64,000 nucleotides of DNA from Sphaerulina vaccinii. Lineage: Eukaryota > Ascomycota > Dothideomycetes > Mycosphaerellales > Mycosphaerellaceae. Every line of letters begins with the position of its first letter. Positions within the stretch are counted from its first letter, which is position 1. The stretch lies in NCBI GenBank assembly GCA_022570795.1, contig JAKUDP010000003.1, positions 930,001 through 994,000 on the forward strand, read 5' to 3'. This document shows positions 43,664 through 54,975 of the stretch, in pieces. The notes below the pieces were generated by a model, which ran no database searches, was not told where the DNA came from, and saw only the letters and a program-made list of their open reading frames with translations. Both the position numbers and the translations under genes were made by a program.

Positions 43664-44639
43664 ATGGGTCGCGTCATTCGTAAGTGACACCCAATACAGA
43701 TGAGGATGGCAAGGAGAAACAGCGAGGATGAAGATGCACATGGCGGACACCGGATGCGATCAGAATCCTCATGTTTCTGCTGCCATCTTTTGGACAACAC
43801 CTCCATTGGCAGAAAACACATACTTACAGCAGCACAGGCAACCAGAGAAAGGGTCGTGGGTCGATCTTCACGGCCAACACCCGCCTCAACAAGGCCCCAG
43901 CGAAGTTCAGAACGCACGATTACGCCGAACGCCATGGCTACGTCCGTGGTGTCGTGAAGGAGATTGTTCACGATGCCGGTCGTGGCGCACCACTCGCAAA
44001 GGTCGTCTTCCGTGACCCATACCGTCACAAGCTTCACACCGAGACCTTCATCGCCAACGAGGGCATGTACACTGGCCAATTCATCTACGCCGGAAAGAAC
44101 GCTTCTCTCACCATCGGCAACGTCCTCCCACTCGGCTCCGTCCCAGAAGGTACCGTTGTGACCAACGTGGAGGAGAAGGTTGGCGACAGAGGCGCGCTCG
44201 GCAGGACATCTGGAAACTACGTCACTGTCATTGGCCACAACCCAGACGAGGGCAAGACTCGTGTCAAGCTCCCATCTGGCGCAAAGAAGGTCGTCAAGAG
44301 CTCCGTCCGTGGCATGATCGGCATTGTTGCTGGTGGTGGACGTACCGACAAGCCTCTCATGAAGGCTTCGCGCGCTAAGCACAAGTTCGCTGTCAAGCGC
44401 AACTCATGGCCAAAGACTCGTGGTGTTGCCATGAACCCCGTGGATCACGTAAGGCAGCTGAGTTTTTCTGGGCATTGGGCATTTGCTGACATTTCCTTCA
44501 GCCTCACGGTGGTGGTAACCACCAGCATATCGGTAAGGCCTCGACCATCTCCCGCTACGCCGCACAAGGTCAAAAGGCCGGTCTTATTGCTGCCCGAAGA
44601 ACTGGTCTCCTGCGTGGTACTCAAAAGACCAAGGACTAG
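43664..44639 (+). CDS. RPL2: 60S ribosomal protein L2 (uL2)
   Basis: Exons 43664-43679 (16 nt only), 43838-44448 and 44502-44639 give 254 residues, the normal length. The start MGRVIRNQRKGRGSIF, the central NEGMYTGQFIYAGKNASLTI and the end NPVDHPHGGGNHQHIGKAST are diagnostic of eukaryotic uL2, which sits at the peptidyl-transferase centre and contacts both subunits. The histidine of the universally conserved GGGNHQHIGK loop needed for peptide transfer is present. Intron 1 is 158 nt, longer than others in the window, and follows immediately after six codons; early introns are common in fungal ribosomal protein genes. Confidence 0.97.
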
Positions 44640-45802
44640 ATGCATCTCGGACGGTAGTGGTGTTGGGGGTTCAATGGATTTGCACTGCAGCATAAGCAGC
44701 TTTGTCACAGAATCAGGAGGTACTGTGCGGTCAAAAAGCTGCATAACAGGATTCATGTGCAGATCAAATGATATCACGTTCAAAAGACTTCGCACCACAT
44801 CCTCTCTGGCATCAGTTCTCGTAGCTAGGATCAGTCCGTTTGCACTGTATGCTATGCAAGGCAACTATACTGTCTTGGGCAGCTCGATGCTTGGGAGAAG
44901 TGAAGAGAGGTATGCGGCTGCTAAAGACCAGACAGCTTGGAGGACTTGTCGTCTACTGCAGACCTGTATTGCAGAACTATACATCACTGTCACCCTCAAC
45001 CTCATCAACTCTTCATGTGCCCCTGCCTGACCAAGTCCAGTGCATACCTTAACTTCATACTAACTCTAAGATCGCTTCTCTATACTATATATGCATACCA
45101 CAGTACCGCAATCAAGATCAAGTTGTTCCCTTACAACACAACACTTGGAGATCTCTCCATCTCACACGTATACTCAATGGATGGCCACGACGCCCTCAAG
45201 GCGGTCTGGGCGCTTGTTTCGGCTAGACATGGTGATTGGAGGAAGAGGCGAATCAGTGGAGGAGGAGAGGACCCTTCTCAGCAAAGCCACCTCAATCGTA
45301 CCGATCTAGTAGTCTGCTAGAAATAACGCTGAAACGTCCTTCACCCTTTTGTTCGTTTACCAACATTCTGTCACTGTCGCTCATGAAACTTGTCTTTGTC
45401 CATTGAGATCGTTTCGAAGAGCTTACGTGGAAACACTGTAGCGTTGTGCTCGAGCCCATTCCGAAAGACGTCAGCGATCGAGCATCATCTTCACTTCCAA
45501 CTGGCAGGAGACTTTTGTTCATTCATCATTGTGTACCTGCAACTACTTGTCTTATTGCCAAAAAGTACTTAGGCAGCCTGCATTGTTGGAGATCTCTCAG
45601 GCTATCCGGAACTGCCGTCTCACACCCCTCGACTCGAGTTCCCTTCCCTGGTCGTCACCACTCGCGTGAGCACGAAACAGGTTGAGCCACCCTTGGCAGC
45701 GACGGACCACGTCTTCGGCAACAGCACCAGAGAGGGGAGGCGTAGTAGAAGAACTACTTCCACAGTCAAGCAGACTGATCTCGAGGAAGAGCAGCAGTCA
45801 AG
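44640..45802. other. Intergenic
   Basis: 3' flank of the ribosomal protein gene and the leader of the BAR-protein gene. No gene, repeat or RNA is seen. Confidence 0.5.
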
Positions 45803-47215
45803 ATGAATATCAATAAGAAGTTCGATCGCATGAAGCAATGGGGAAAGGAGCGCATGGGAGGCGAGAAGTTGTCTGATACAACGGAAGAGTTCAAGTCGCT
45901 GGAGCAAGAGATGACATTGAGGCACAATGGTATGGAATGGCAGATCAAAAGTGGCAGCAATATGGTATGCTAATACGGCAGCAGGAATGAGCAAATTGAA
46001 GAAGTCCGCCGATGTCTATGTACAGCACACTGGAAAGCGGGAGAAGTACCAAGAGAAGGACCAGCAGCTCCCTGTCGCCTACTTTGGCAGCACAATGGTG
46101 GCTCACGGAGACGACTTTGAGCCAAACTCCGAATTCGGCCAATGCCTTTCTATGCTTGGACGAGCGAACGAACGGATTGCCCGCATGCAGGAGACATACT
46201 GTGCCAATGCCACAAGCAGTTGGCTGGAGTCACTGGAAAGGAGCTTGGTCCAAATGAAGGAGTACGAGAAGGCAAGAAAGCAGCTTGAGAACAGAAGACT
46301 GGCATATGACACAGCAAGCCAGAAGATGCAGAAGAGTAAGAAGGAGGATTTTCGAATGGAAGAAGAGCTACGGAACCAGAAGATGAAGTATGAAGAGAGC
46401 AGCGAGGATGTATATCGCAGGATGCTGGACATCAAGGAGGCAGAAGTGGACTCTGTGCAAGACCTGTCCAGCTTTCTTGAAGCAGAATTGACATACTACG
46501 ATCGGTGTCGAGAAGTCCTGCTTCAGTTGAAGCGAGACTGGCCAGCGTAAGAGCTCCTACATTCTTCTCTCAAGAAGATCTACTGACGAGTGCTATCAGT
46601 TCTTCTCAACTATCCCGCTCCAACACAGCCTCTCCTATCAATGGCCGAGCAGCCAACCCTCTGGAGCGCCGTAACACTCGTTCGCGTGCTAGCAGCATCA
46701 ACGATCGCTTCAACACAATCGATGAAGACGAACCTCTTCCGGCGCCTCGACGACCTACAATCTCCTCCCGAGTGCCCTCAGGAGCCAACTCTCCCATGAA
46801 AGAACTCCCGGGCTTCGATCTTCCAACTAGACCCGGTATCCGCAGCGCCAGTAGCACTGGCTTTGAAGGACCAATGTCATCATCCTACAATGGCGGACGA
46901 TCCGAAAGTCCTGCGAACATGCCACGTTTGACCAGAGTTCCCACAGAACCTAGCACACTGCTTGGTGCACGATCAAATCTCCGCATCACGAAAAGTCGGG
47001 ACAACAGTCGGCCTCCCGATGAAGGCGTGTTCGCGGATGACCAGAGCGACTATGAACGGATGCAAAGGACAACGAGTTATGGACAGGAGAGCACGGCGAA
47101 GAAAGCGCCTCCGCCACCACCTCCGAGCAGGGCGAGCAAACCGAAGCCTCCGCCACCTCCTATGAAGAGGAGTGCGTTGAGTACGAGTGAGGTGCCGTCC
47201 TACTATCAGGGATAG
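45803..47215 (+). CDS. BAR-domain protein with proline-rich tail
   Basis: Exons 45803-45929, 45982-46546 and 46600-47215 encode 435 residues. The first 230 residues form an N-BAR/endophilin-like domain: an amphipathic start (MNINKKFDRMKQWGKERMGG), then long helices with LPVAYFGSTMVAHGDDF and LERSLVQMKEYEKARKQLEN. BAR dimers bind and bend membranes in endocytosis and actin-linked trafficking. The C-terminal half is disordered and Ser/Arg-rich, then proline-rich (KKAPPPPPPSRASKPKPPPP), a likely ligand for SH3 domains; the protein itself has no SH3 domain. Branch sites GCTAAT and CTGAC support both introns. Confidence 0.88.
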
Positions 47216-48151
47216 TTGTTGAAGGCAGCGTGATGGTCGAGTACATGATCATGTATGGGCATGGATATGGAAGAACTGTTGGCGGATATTCTGCTGATGG
47301 GAATTGTTGTTGGGTAGCATAAAGCGAAGGAGTTCTGTAAGGAGTTCTGTGTGTCTGTATACCCTGACTGATGGATCCCGAAGAAAAGCATAGATACCTC
47401 GTGCTGTGCACGAAAAGCAAAGTGTTAGCCGAACCAACAGGATGAGTTGACTTGACTTGACTTGACTTAACTTCTTCCTCTCTACATCGGGTCTTCGTGT
47501 GAAGCTGGGCGACAATAAGTGAAGTAGAAGGGAGAGAGGGCGCCGATAGCGATGAAGGAGTGCCCGTATCTGTGCAGCTCATGTCCATGCCAATGTGTAT
47601 AGGCTCTAGTTAAGAGCTTGAACAGGGCAAATTGCCTACTGATCAGGTGAAGTGATATAGGTGTCAGCATATATGTTGTGGACTGTGTGGATCATGGAAA
47701 CTATGGTACCTCTCGGGTAGGAGAAAGTCAGTAAGAAAAGTCGCACAGCAAATTCGATAGAGGAAAATTGAGAAGAGTGAAATTTAAAAAGTTTCGTTGG
47801 AGCTGTCTATGCAAGCACAGCCCTTTGCGCCTGATCTCGCGCTCGCCGGCGCTTTTCGTGCGCATGCCTTACTCGCTCAGCCACCGTCGTCCAGAGTGGA
47901 CAATCGGATACAGCAGCATATCCTCAGTCATAAAGTTCATCATCAAAGTGCAGTAGTAACCCGTATCCTTCTCTGCTCCGAACGCCATGCAGCCAAATCC
48001 ATATGTAGAAATGTGCCGCCGTAGATGCACGAGTCGCGAGGAGCGGGTGTCGAGGTCGAGGTGGGGTATGTCGAGATTCGAAGAGTTAAGCAGAATATCA
48101 GCGGCGGTGACGTCCACATCAGCAGTTTACTCCTGTAACATGGGGGATGCC
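47216..48151. other. Intergenic between convergent genes
   Basis: Contains a TTGAC pentanucleotide run of about four to five units at 47446-47472. No gene is seen in the 3' flanks of the BAR gene and SKP1. Confidence 0.5.
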
Positions 48152-48803
48152 CTAACGGTCCTCAGCCCACTCGTTCTCGCGGCGGATCTGATCCTCCTCC
48201 TCTGGTGTGAAGTCGTTCTGGATGTTGAAGGTCTTGCGGATCTCCTCTGGCGACTTGCCCTTGATCATGTTCGCAACAGTCTTACAGCCGACGTCAAGCA
48301 GCGCCTTGATGTCCATGTAGTTGGCGGCGAGGATGATCTCGAAGAGCATCTCCTGATCGACCTGCATGAACTTCTGGTCCCAGTCCTCGATGTCGGTGGT
48401 CTTCTTGCGGGAATCGGCGTCATCGTCCTGGGTTGGGGCGGGGTCGTTCTTGTGGTGCTCGCACCACTCGAGAACCTTGCGGAGAACAGCCTCAGAGACC
48501 TGTGAAGTATTAAATTAGTTACTGTCGCAACGGCCGATGAGGTGGGTCAGGTGGTGGTGATGGTGGGGTCGGTGACTTACGTTCATGATTGGAATGGGCT
48601 CCTCGCCTGGAGAACCGAGATCCTCGATCATGTTCTTGATGAGCATGGAGCGCTCGGCGACCTTGCGCTCTGTGGAAGTAGTCAGTATGCGATGCGCAAA
48701 GAGAATTAAATTGCTGATGGAAGGGTGCGGACTTACGGGTCTTAATCTCAACATTGTCGCTGGAGACCAGCTTGATCTCTTGGGTTCCCTCGTCGGCAGA
48801 CAT
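48152..48803 (-). CDS. SKP1: SKP1, SCF ubiquitin ligase adaptor
   Basis: Exons 48803-48737, 48669-48581 and 48499-48152 encode 167 residues, the usual size. The N-terminal BTB/POZ-like fold (IKLVSSDNVEIKT, then VAERSMLIKNMIEDLG) and the C-terminal F-box-binding helices (DQEMLFEIILAANYMDIKAL, KGKSPEEIRKTFNIQNDFTP and the end NEWAEDR) are nearly invariant in Skp1 proteins. Skp1 links F-box proteins to cullin-1 in SCF ligases and also serves in kinetochore and endosomal complexes. A possible client class, an F-box-like protein, is encoded at 13418-14227. Confidence 0.97.
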
Positions 48804-49601
48804 GTTGACCGGTTAGGTAGTTGTGGATGTGTGTTGATAAAACTGGTGTGTTGGTGGTTGAGTTGGCGTCGACTTGTTGTGTCGAAGTTGTGTTGGTTGC
48901 ACGGTGTTGAAGGTGAGAAGAAGGTGGAAGTACTTAAAGTCGAAGGCGCAAGCTGCCTAAAGCGGGTCCTGCCGAAGGAAGGAAGACAAGGGTCCAGATG
49001 GAAGTGTTACCAATGAACAATCACTCTTTGCTGTGAGTCGATTGGCTTAGACAACAGGCAAACCGTGGTTGTATCGAGCGGGTATTGGTAGCAAGGCAAG
49101 AAATGTGTGTGCTCGTGTGCGAGACTGTGAGACAGACGGCGAGCGGCAGCGTAGATGTATCATTTGCTTGCTTGTCGGCGGCTGCATGCATAGTACAAAG
49201 AACTCGCCGGCAGCGTCTACAAGGCAGCACATCAAATGCCATGCGCACAAAACCGGTGAACAAAGTGAGGGACTGAAGTGAAGCTACCAATATTTCGCTC
49301 TCGTTACGTGGTCACACACCACGTCGTCGGTGTCAAAATGTCAAAATGGATAAAAATGAGGTTGGTGCCTAATGGATATGGGCTCTGTTAGTTCTATCAG
49401 GCAGGAACGCGGTCTGTGCTCACGCGATCGCTCCTTCCAACAACGCGCGTGTCGCGCGAAGTTCTGTCTCAGCGACCACATGTCCATTTCATCTCCATCT
49501 CCATCTCCTCTTAGTACATCATGCTAGTTGTCTTCAAGTCACTCCTTACACATGTCAAAGCACTCAACGAGAAAGTGTCTTGAACGCAGAGCGGCGACGC
49601 G
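48804..49601. other. Divergent intergenic region, SKP1 and SMP3
   Basis: About 0.8 kb with both promoters. It contains a pyrimidine-rich CATCTC run (about 49488-49510) before SMP3. Short frames in the middle do not look like protein. Confidence 0.5.
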
Positions 49602-51168
49602 ATGTGGCGCAGAGTTTACCTCCTGCTGGTCCTGGTGAGGCTGTACCTTGCACTATCGCCGAGCTACATCCATCCCGATGAGCACTTTCAAGGTCCCGAG
49701 GTCATCGCTGGTAGGCAGCATGTAGCGCACATAGTGGAATCGACACTTGGATTAACGCTCTTACACAGGCGAAGTATTTGGCTATCCTATCTACAAGACC
49801 TGGGAGTTCACCGCCGAACATCCCATACGAAGCATTTTCCCCTTCTGGCTCGTCTATGGCTGGCCACTGACTGTTTTAAGATGGGTTCATGAAGGACTTG
49901 GCTATGGACCTGTTCAACCTCAGACTGCTTTCTACTGCCTGCGATGTCTAATGTTTCTTATCAGCTTCGTTCTGGGCGACTGGGCCATACACGAACTTAT
50001 GCCGTCCATCAAGGAGCGTCGGTCAGCTATTATGCTTGTGGCAAGCTCTTACGTGACTTGGACACTACAGACGCATACCTTCTCGAATAGCATCGAAACG
50101 ATTGCTGTGCTCTGGTCGCTGGTTTTGATCAGAAGACTTACAGAGAATACCGGCATCCTCCAGTTCCAGGTGTGCTGTGGCCTGGCCTTCCTCGGCGTAG
50201 TGGGCGTCTTCAATCGCATCACATTTCCAGCATATCTCTTGATACCCCTGACTCAGCTTCTACATGGAATCTACCTCCAGCCTCTTCGCATACCAACCAT
50301 GATTGCGGCAGGTCTCATCACAATGGCCGTAGCTATCACGATGGATACGGAGTTCTACAGCGGATACCGGCCACATGTCAGAGACCTCTTCAATACTGCT
50401 GTCTTCACGCCGCTCAACAATCTACTGTACAATGCCGATGCGGCCAACCTTGCAAAGCATGGACTTCACCCTTTCTGGCAGCACTTCGTTGCGAATCTTC
50501 CACAATTGATAGGCCCAGCCTTTCCACTGGTGCTGCTTTCAAGCCGGAGATGCATGTTATTCTGGTCAGCCATCGTCGGAACAGTGGCATTGTCATTCTT
50601 TCCACACCAGGAGCCTCGATTCTTACTTCCAGCCGTCCCTCTTCTGCTCGCCAGTGTCAAGATACCACAGTTCGGCAAACGCTACTGGATCGCTGTTTGG
50701 GTCTTATTCAACGCGTTGGCGGGAGTATTGTTCGGCGTCTACCACCAAGGCGGCGTGGTACCTGCGCAGAACTGGATTGCACAACAGCACGATGTTAGCC
50801 AAACATTATGGTGGAAAACTTATAGCCCACCGCGGTGGCTATTAAATGGGAAGAGCGAACACATAAACACTACTGATCTCATGGGTATGAAGGTGGAGCA
50901 AATGTTCGAGCAGCTGAAACAGTCTGCGCAATGTGAAGATGCGCGGGACACAACGCTATTGGTTGCGCCGAACAGTGCTACATCCTTGGACTCATACACG
51001 TGGCCGTCGAACACGGACCACAACTTGATTTTCCTACGGCTTTGGCAATACCGCCACCACATTGGCTTAGACGACTTAGACTTTGGTGATGATGGGGTAC
51101 TCCCCACGTTACAGCGAGTAGTGGGGAGAAGAGGTCTAGTGGTATGGCAGGTTAACAAGAAATGCTGA
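49602..51168 (+). CDS. SMP3: GPI mannosyltransferase 4 (Smp3/PIG-Z)
   Basis: Exons 49602-49710 and 49769-51168 encode 502 residues. The start has a membrane segment followed by the GT22 motif HPDEHFQG (residues 24-31), then GEVFGYPIYKTWEF and about nine hydrophobic segments; PHQEPRFLLP is the second conserved GT22 block. Smp3 adds the fourth, side-branching mannose to the GPI core using dolichol-phosphate mannose in the ER, a step essential in yeast. The family includes Alg9, Alg12 and Gpi10; the absence of longer loops and the FGYPIYKTWEF sequence favour Smp3. The branch sequence of the intron is weak but phase is right. Confidence 0.9.
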
Positions 51169-51364
51169 ACACTACCTACCAGTTCAGCACAAACTCCACC
51201 TCTACCAAGGTATGCAGCTCTATTGACTTCTTTTGACAGCTACTAAGCTTTACGGTGGGTATCGGATGGACGTGCGTGGCACGTGAAGAAGAGCACTGCG
51301 TGTTCGCATCAATGCCTCATACGCACACGGCTCCTGGCACTTTCTCAAACACATCACAAGCACG

Positions 51365-51982
51365 ATGCCGATCGCCATACGAGGCGAGAAGATCCTCTGG
51401 GACAACTTTTACTGCTGCAAGGACTGCTTCTTCGCCTACGGACACTACTTACTACGCGGAACTCCTCTTCACAGGATAACACCAATCCGCACGGTTCTGT
51501 CACCAACAGCACTTCCCTCACTACACAGCAGCCTTCTGCGAGACTATGACCACCTTGTCTTCTCCGAACGTCCCCTCAACCGCCTCATCCTATCCCGCAT
51601 TGCGACTGTCGCGACAGAGGCAAACACCTACATACATCGCAATCGCCGGCGTATACCCTCAGGATACATCGAAGTCAATGGAAGACCTTGCCTATGGCTC
51701 TCCACGGACTACATGACATCCATAAGTCACCCACGACACGTCCCATGGTTTCCGCCACATGTAATCCTCGGGGGTGGAAGGCTCGCTGTTAGGTTGCCAG
51801 AATGGAGTAGAGCACCACTTGGCCCGTTTTTGACTGTGGAAGAAGTGTTTGAGCTTGCAAGAAGGAAGGGGAGGGTGAGGGAGGAAAGGATATACGTGGC
51901 ATTACTGGTTGCTCTGCCGGCTCTGGCGGTGTTTTGCTTTGTGATCTTCTTGATTGGAAATTATCTGCTGATTGAGACCTGA
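51365..51982 (+). CDS. Hypothetical tail-anchored protein
   Basis: A 205-residue single-exon frame. The N-terminal half includes a Cys pair (NFYCCKDCFFAYG) and basic segments, and the C-terminus has one hydrophobic segment (VALLVALPALAVFCFVIFLI) followed by only eight residues (GNYLLIET), the layout of a tail-anchored protein. Such proteins would be clients of the Get pathway (GET4 is at 25378-26435). I do not recognise the family. Coding-like composition and an ATG in the context ACGATGCC support a real gene. Confidence 0.6.
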   Translation: MPIAIRGEKILWDNFYCCKDCFFAYGHYLLRGTPLHRITPIRTVLSPTALPSLHSSLLRDYDHLVFSERPLNRLILSRIATVATEANTYIHRNRRRIPSGYIEVNGRPCLWLSTDYMTSISHPRHVPWFPPHVILGGGRLAVRLPEWSRAPLGPFLTVEEVFELARRKGRVREERIYVALLVALPALAVFCFVIFLIGNYLLIET

Positions 51983-52339
51983 GTGCGATTCCTGGAGGTG
52001 ATCGCACGATTCCCTTCACAGCTGATCTGGACCTATGCCAGACGTGGATTGCTTCCTTGAGATGACCTCAATCCAGAGTCTGATAGACCGAACGGTTGGA
52101 GCCAGGCACCATATCCAGAGCTCTGGTTGATACCGCAACCTTCCCGCTCGAACCCAATTTGATGGTCAAAAGGTGGATCTCAAAAGTGAGGACAGAGACC
52201 AGGCTGCCACAGCTCAGATAAATCCTTCGCATCGCTCAGTACATATGCGATACAAACCCGCGCCAGTATCCAAAACCAGAAAATTCGCAAAGGATCTACC
52301 ACGAACAGCGCATACGAATACCACAACTCAAGCCCAAAG
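51983..52339. other. Intergenic
   Basis: Short spacer between two hypothetical genes on the plus strand. Nothing is recognised. Confidence 0.5.
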
Positions 52340-53026
52340 ATGGACTACTTCTCCAACGTGCACGCCAAGTCAGGCCGTCAAGCACCGAATGAAGATCAGC
52401 TCAACCCTTACGAGCTTCAAGACATCCCATCTGGCAAAGTGCAACCTCTCGAAATGGGTTATCCCTCCGCCACTCGAGGCCGTCAAGCATCAAGCCGATA
52501 CGTTGTCAACCCATACGAGCTTCAAGGCATCCCATCCGGCAAAGTGCAACCATACCCACTGCCAGCCAATCCTTTCGAGGATGCCTACGCCAACCCCTTC
52601 AGCTCTCCTGCTGCATCAACAGACTCCCTCGCACTCGACAACATCATCCCACTCGTCATCCCACTCGATGATCTCAAGCATCCAGTCCGGCCCAAGCTCG
52701 CCACGCTACATTCGACTGGGGCATTGATCGCAGCACGTCGTGCTATTACTCGGTACTCATCACCTGCACGAGCATATAGGAAGGACATCGAAATACAGCA
52801 GACGGTCGATAAAAGGAAGGCTCGCAGCTGCCGTGGCTGGAGGATGTGGTTGATGATCTTCTTAATGCTATTTCTGCCTTTCTTGTTGTTGTTGGCTGTT
52901 GCTGTTGGGGAGATGGAGCGAAGGCGGACTCTCTGGCCGTATGTTGAGGAGGGAAGGTGTAAAGTCTTGGGCGGCTTCAGCGCGGCAAGGTGGAGGTGTG
53001 AGCGCATTGATGGTGTGTTGCAATGA
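52340..53026 (+). CDS. Hypothetical membrane protein with internal repeat
   Basis: 228 residues. The N-terminal half contains two copies of a 14-residue unit, NPYELQDIPSGKVQP and NPYELQGIPSGKVQP, in a disordered Pro/Ser-rich setting, followed by NPFEDAYANPF, whose NPF tripeptides are known EH-domain ligands. A basic stretch precedes one strong membrane segment (WLMIFLMLFLPFLLLLAVAVG), then a short Arg-rich tail. The repeat is also clear at nucleotide level, so it arose by a local duplication of about 70-75 bp. The family is unknown; the layout suggests a type II or tail-proximal membrane protein with a cytoplasmic peptide-motif region. Confidence 0.62.
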   Translation: MDYFSNVHAKSGRQAPNEDQLNPYELQDIPSGKVQPLEMGYPSATRGRQASSRYVVNPYELQGIPSGKVQPYPLPANPFEDAYANPFSSPAASTDSLALDNIIPLVIPLDDLKHPVRPKLATLHSTGALIAARRAITRYSSPARAYRKDIEIQQTVDKRKARSCRGWRMWLMIFLMLFLPFLLLLAVAVGEMERRRTLWPYVEEGRCKVLGGFSAARWRCERIDGVLQ

Positions 53027-53929
53027 AGGCGTGTCGGTTGTCTGCTACTCACGCGCTTTGTCGGCACGTATCTGCAAAACGACAGGAGGACTTCGATGTT
53101 GGGAGAATCTCATCGCAGCTAGGAGGTCATGGTCAGAAATAAGGCATAATGTACAGCTAGCAAGAAGGTTTATGGGTGGGAATATGGAAGCATGTTAGCG
53201 TTGGCGAGCAGCAGTATCGATCGCAGGTACAACCAAATTTCAACTTCAATCAGATTACCTTCCCTCTGTTCCTGTACGTCGCGTGCTGTCGTTCAGCGGA
53301 TCTGTGTCCTCTTCCGGTCTTGCCGCCCTCATATCATCAGCTCAGTCAGCAATGTGGAGTAAGAAGCCGACAAGTTCCGACCGACCTCACACTTCTCATT
53401 CTCGTGACGCAGTCCATTCCTGAGCGACCTCTCCTACGAGCCATCAAAATGGTATCGGCTTGCAAGCCACGTCGAACAGCTTCTGGTGAGAGCCGCCACT
53501 GCGGGAGGCGCTCAATGTACCAGTCGCGCTACAGCCAACACGGCTGACAGCCATGCCGAGGTGATGATGTTGTACCATTTGCGTGGCCTGACACGCAGAT
53601 CAGCAAGAGCTTCGAGGTTCTTGTTTGTTCGCTCCCGCAGTCTTGTTGGTGGTGAGCACGAGATCATCGCGTCGCAAGCCGTAAAGCTCCCCTCCTCACG
53701 GATCTGACTCCATCCATAAGGTTCCAGACCTCCGACGCGCTTTGTCGTCAATATATATACAAAGAGACCAAGCAGCCCATACCTGACTTATTTAGCCCAA
53801 CCTCCGGTATACCACGTTTCGCAAGAACAGAACGATCCTCGATCCTCTGGCTATCGGAGCTACCATTCAGGAAACCCGCCATTGCAGCATTGTATTCCTT
53901 GCTTGTGACAAGAACATATAGTCCTGATC
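53027..53929. other. Intergenic
   Basis: 0.9 kb with short, unconvincing frames. No repeat or RNA is seen. Confidence 0.5.
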
Positions 53930-54638
53930 ATGGCTCATCCATTCATCGTAGCACCGCTGCTATCGCCTCTGGTCCGCACAACACAGCCGGTTCGTCGCGA
54001 GAGTGCTACCTTACCACTGCCACCTCAAAGCCACGCCGACTTAGAAGGACTAGACTTCGGATCTCCAAGCTCAGATCGCAGTGATTCCGCTTCGCCTACA
54101 AGCCCAGATATGGACCCAGCAGCAAGACGAAACAGCGCACTTGCTGCTCATCGCAATCCCAGCATCTTCAATTCTGGAAATGTCAGGACTCGATCACTAG
54201 GCTTCGGCGCAGGCGTTGTCTTTGAGCGTGAAGCTCGTGAGCCCACAGACGATGATGTGATCATCGTGACAGTCAAACTGCGGAACCAATTCAGGAAGCA
54301 AAGTGTTGATGGCGCAGATACTTTGCCTAGTCGGTATGTTGCGTATTGACGTAAGATGTATCAGCAACAGCTACTCACTGGTGCAATGTAGACCACAGCC
54401 ACGATCATTTCTGCGTCGACTGTCAACCCGTGTAGGATCCAGCTTCGATCACAGCGCAGAGAAGGAAGAGCGCTACAAGGCTGTCAAGATGCCTCGTCGT
54501 GACTACAAGCGCTACTTCCGACGTGACAAGGACGGTGGCTATGCTGGAACTGAACCAGAGCGCGACTGGGACGAGGACGACATCAGCAAGGAGTTTGGAA
54601 TCTACCAGGACCTACCACTTCACACGATCTTGTGCTAG
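53930..54638 (+). CDS. Conserved fungal protein of unknown function
   Basis: Exons 53930-54333 and 54392-54638 (58-nt intron, phase 2) give 216 residues. The first half is Ser/Pro-rich and disordered. The second has a positively charged stretch (RSFLRRLSTRVGSSFDH) and then KMPRRDYKRYFRRDKDGGY, GTEPERDWDEDDISKEFG. This last block, a basic K-M-P-R-x-x-Y-K-x-Y-F segment followed by GTEPER, looks like a conserved short domain I have seen in unannotated fungal proteins, with no function assigned. No membrane segment or signal is present. Confidence 0.75.
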
Positions 54639-54975
54639 GATCGCGGGTGTTTGCTTCCGCAATCAGGCTCTTATACATCCAGCCTGATATATCCTGCTCA
54701 CCTCTGCAGTGAAGTTGCGAGCTCACTGAAATAGCACTCCGTTCACCTGACCTTCGCTCCAACGCGCATGTGAAAAGCTCGGACCTTGTATATCGAGGGT
54801 ACTTAAGCTGCACCTTCGCAATCCTTTCCTTCTTATACAACACAACACAGACATCATCAGTCTATATCACACATCCTGGACAACTTGTCGTACATCGAAC
54901 AAGACTTTGACATACAAGCTTGGTATATCCACCGCTTCGACGCCCACTACACGCCGCGGTGGCTCAGGCACGAAA
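54639..54975. other. Short intergenic stretch
   Basis: Contains a pyrimidine-rich leader-like run before the ATG at 54976. Nothing else is seen. Confidence 0.5.

Noticed and set aside
43552..44382. 276-codon minus-strand frame opposite the uL2 gene
   Set aside because: It is the antisense shadow of a highly biased ribosomal protein gene; no splice sites or family likeness.
47446..47472. TTGAC pentanucleotide run
   Set aside because: Short simple repeat in a 3' flank; noted in the intergenic entry but not worth a separate claim.
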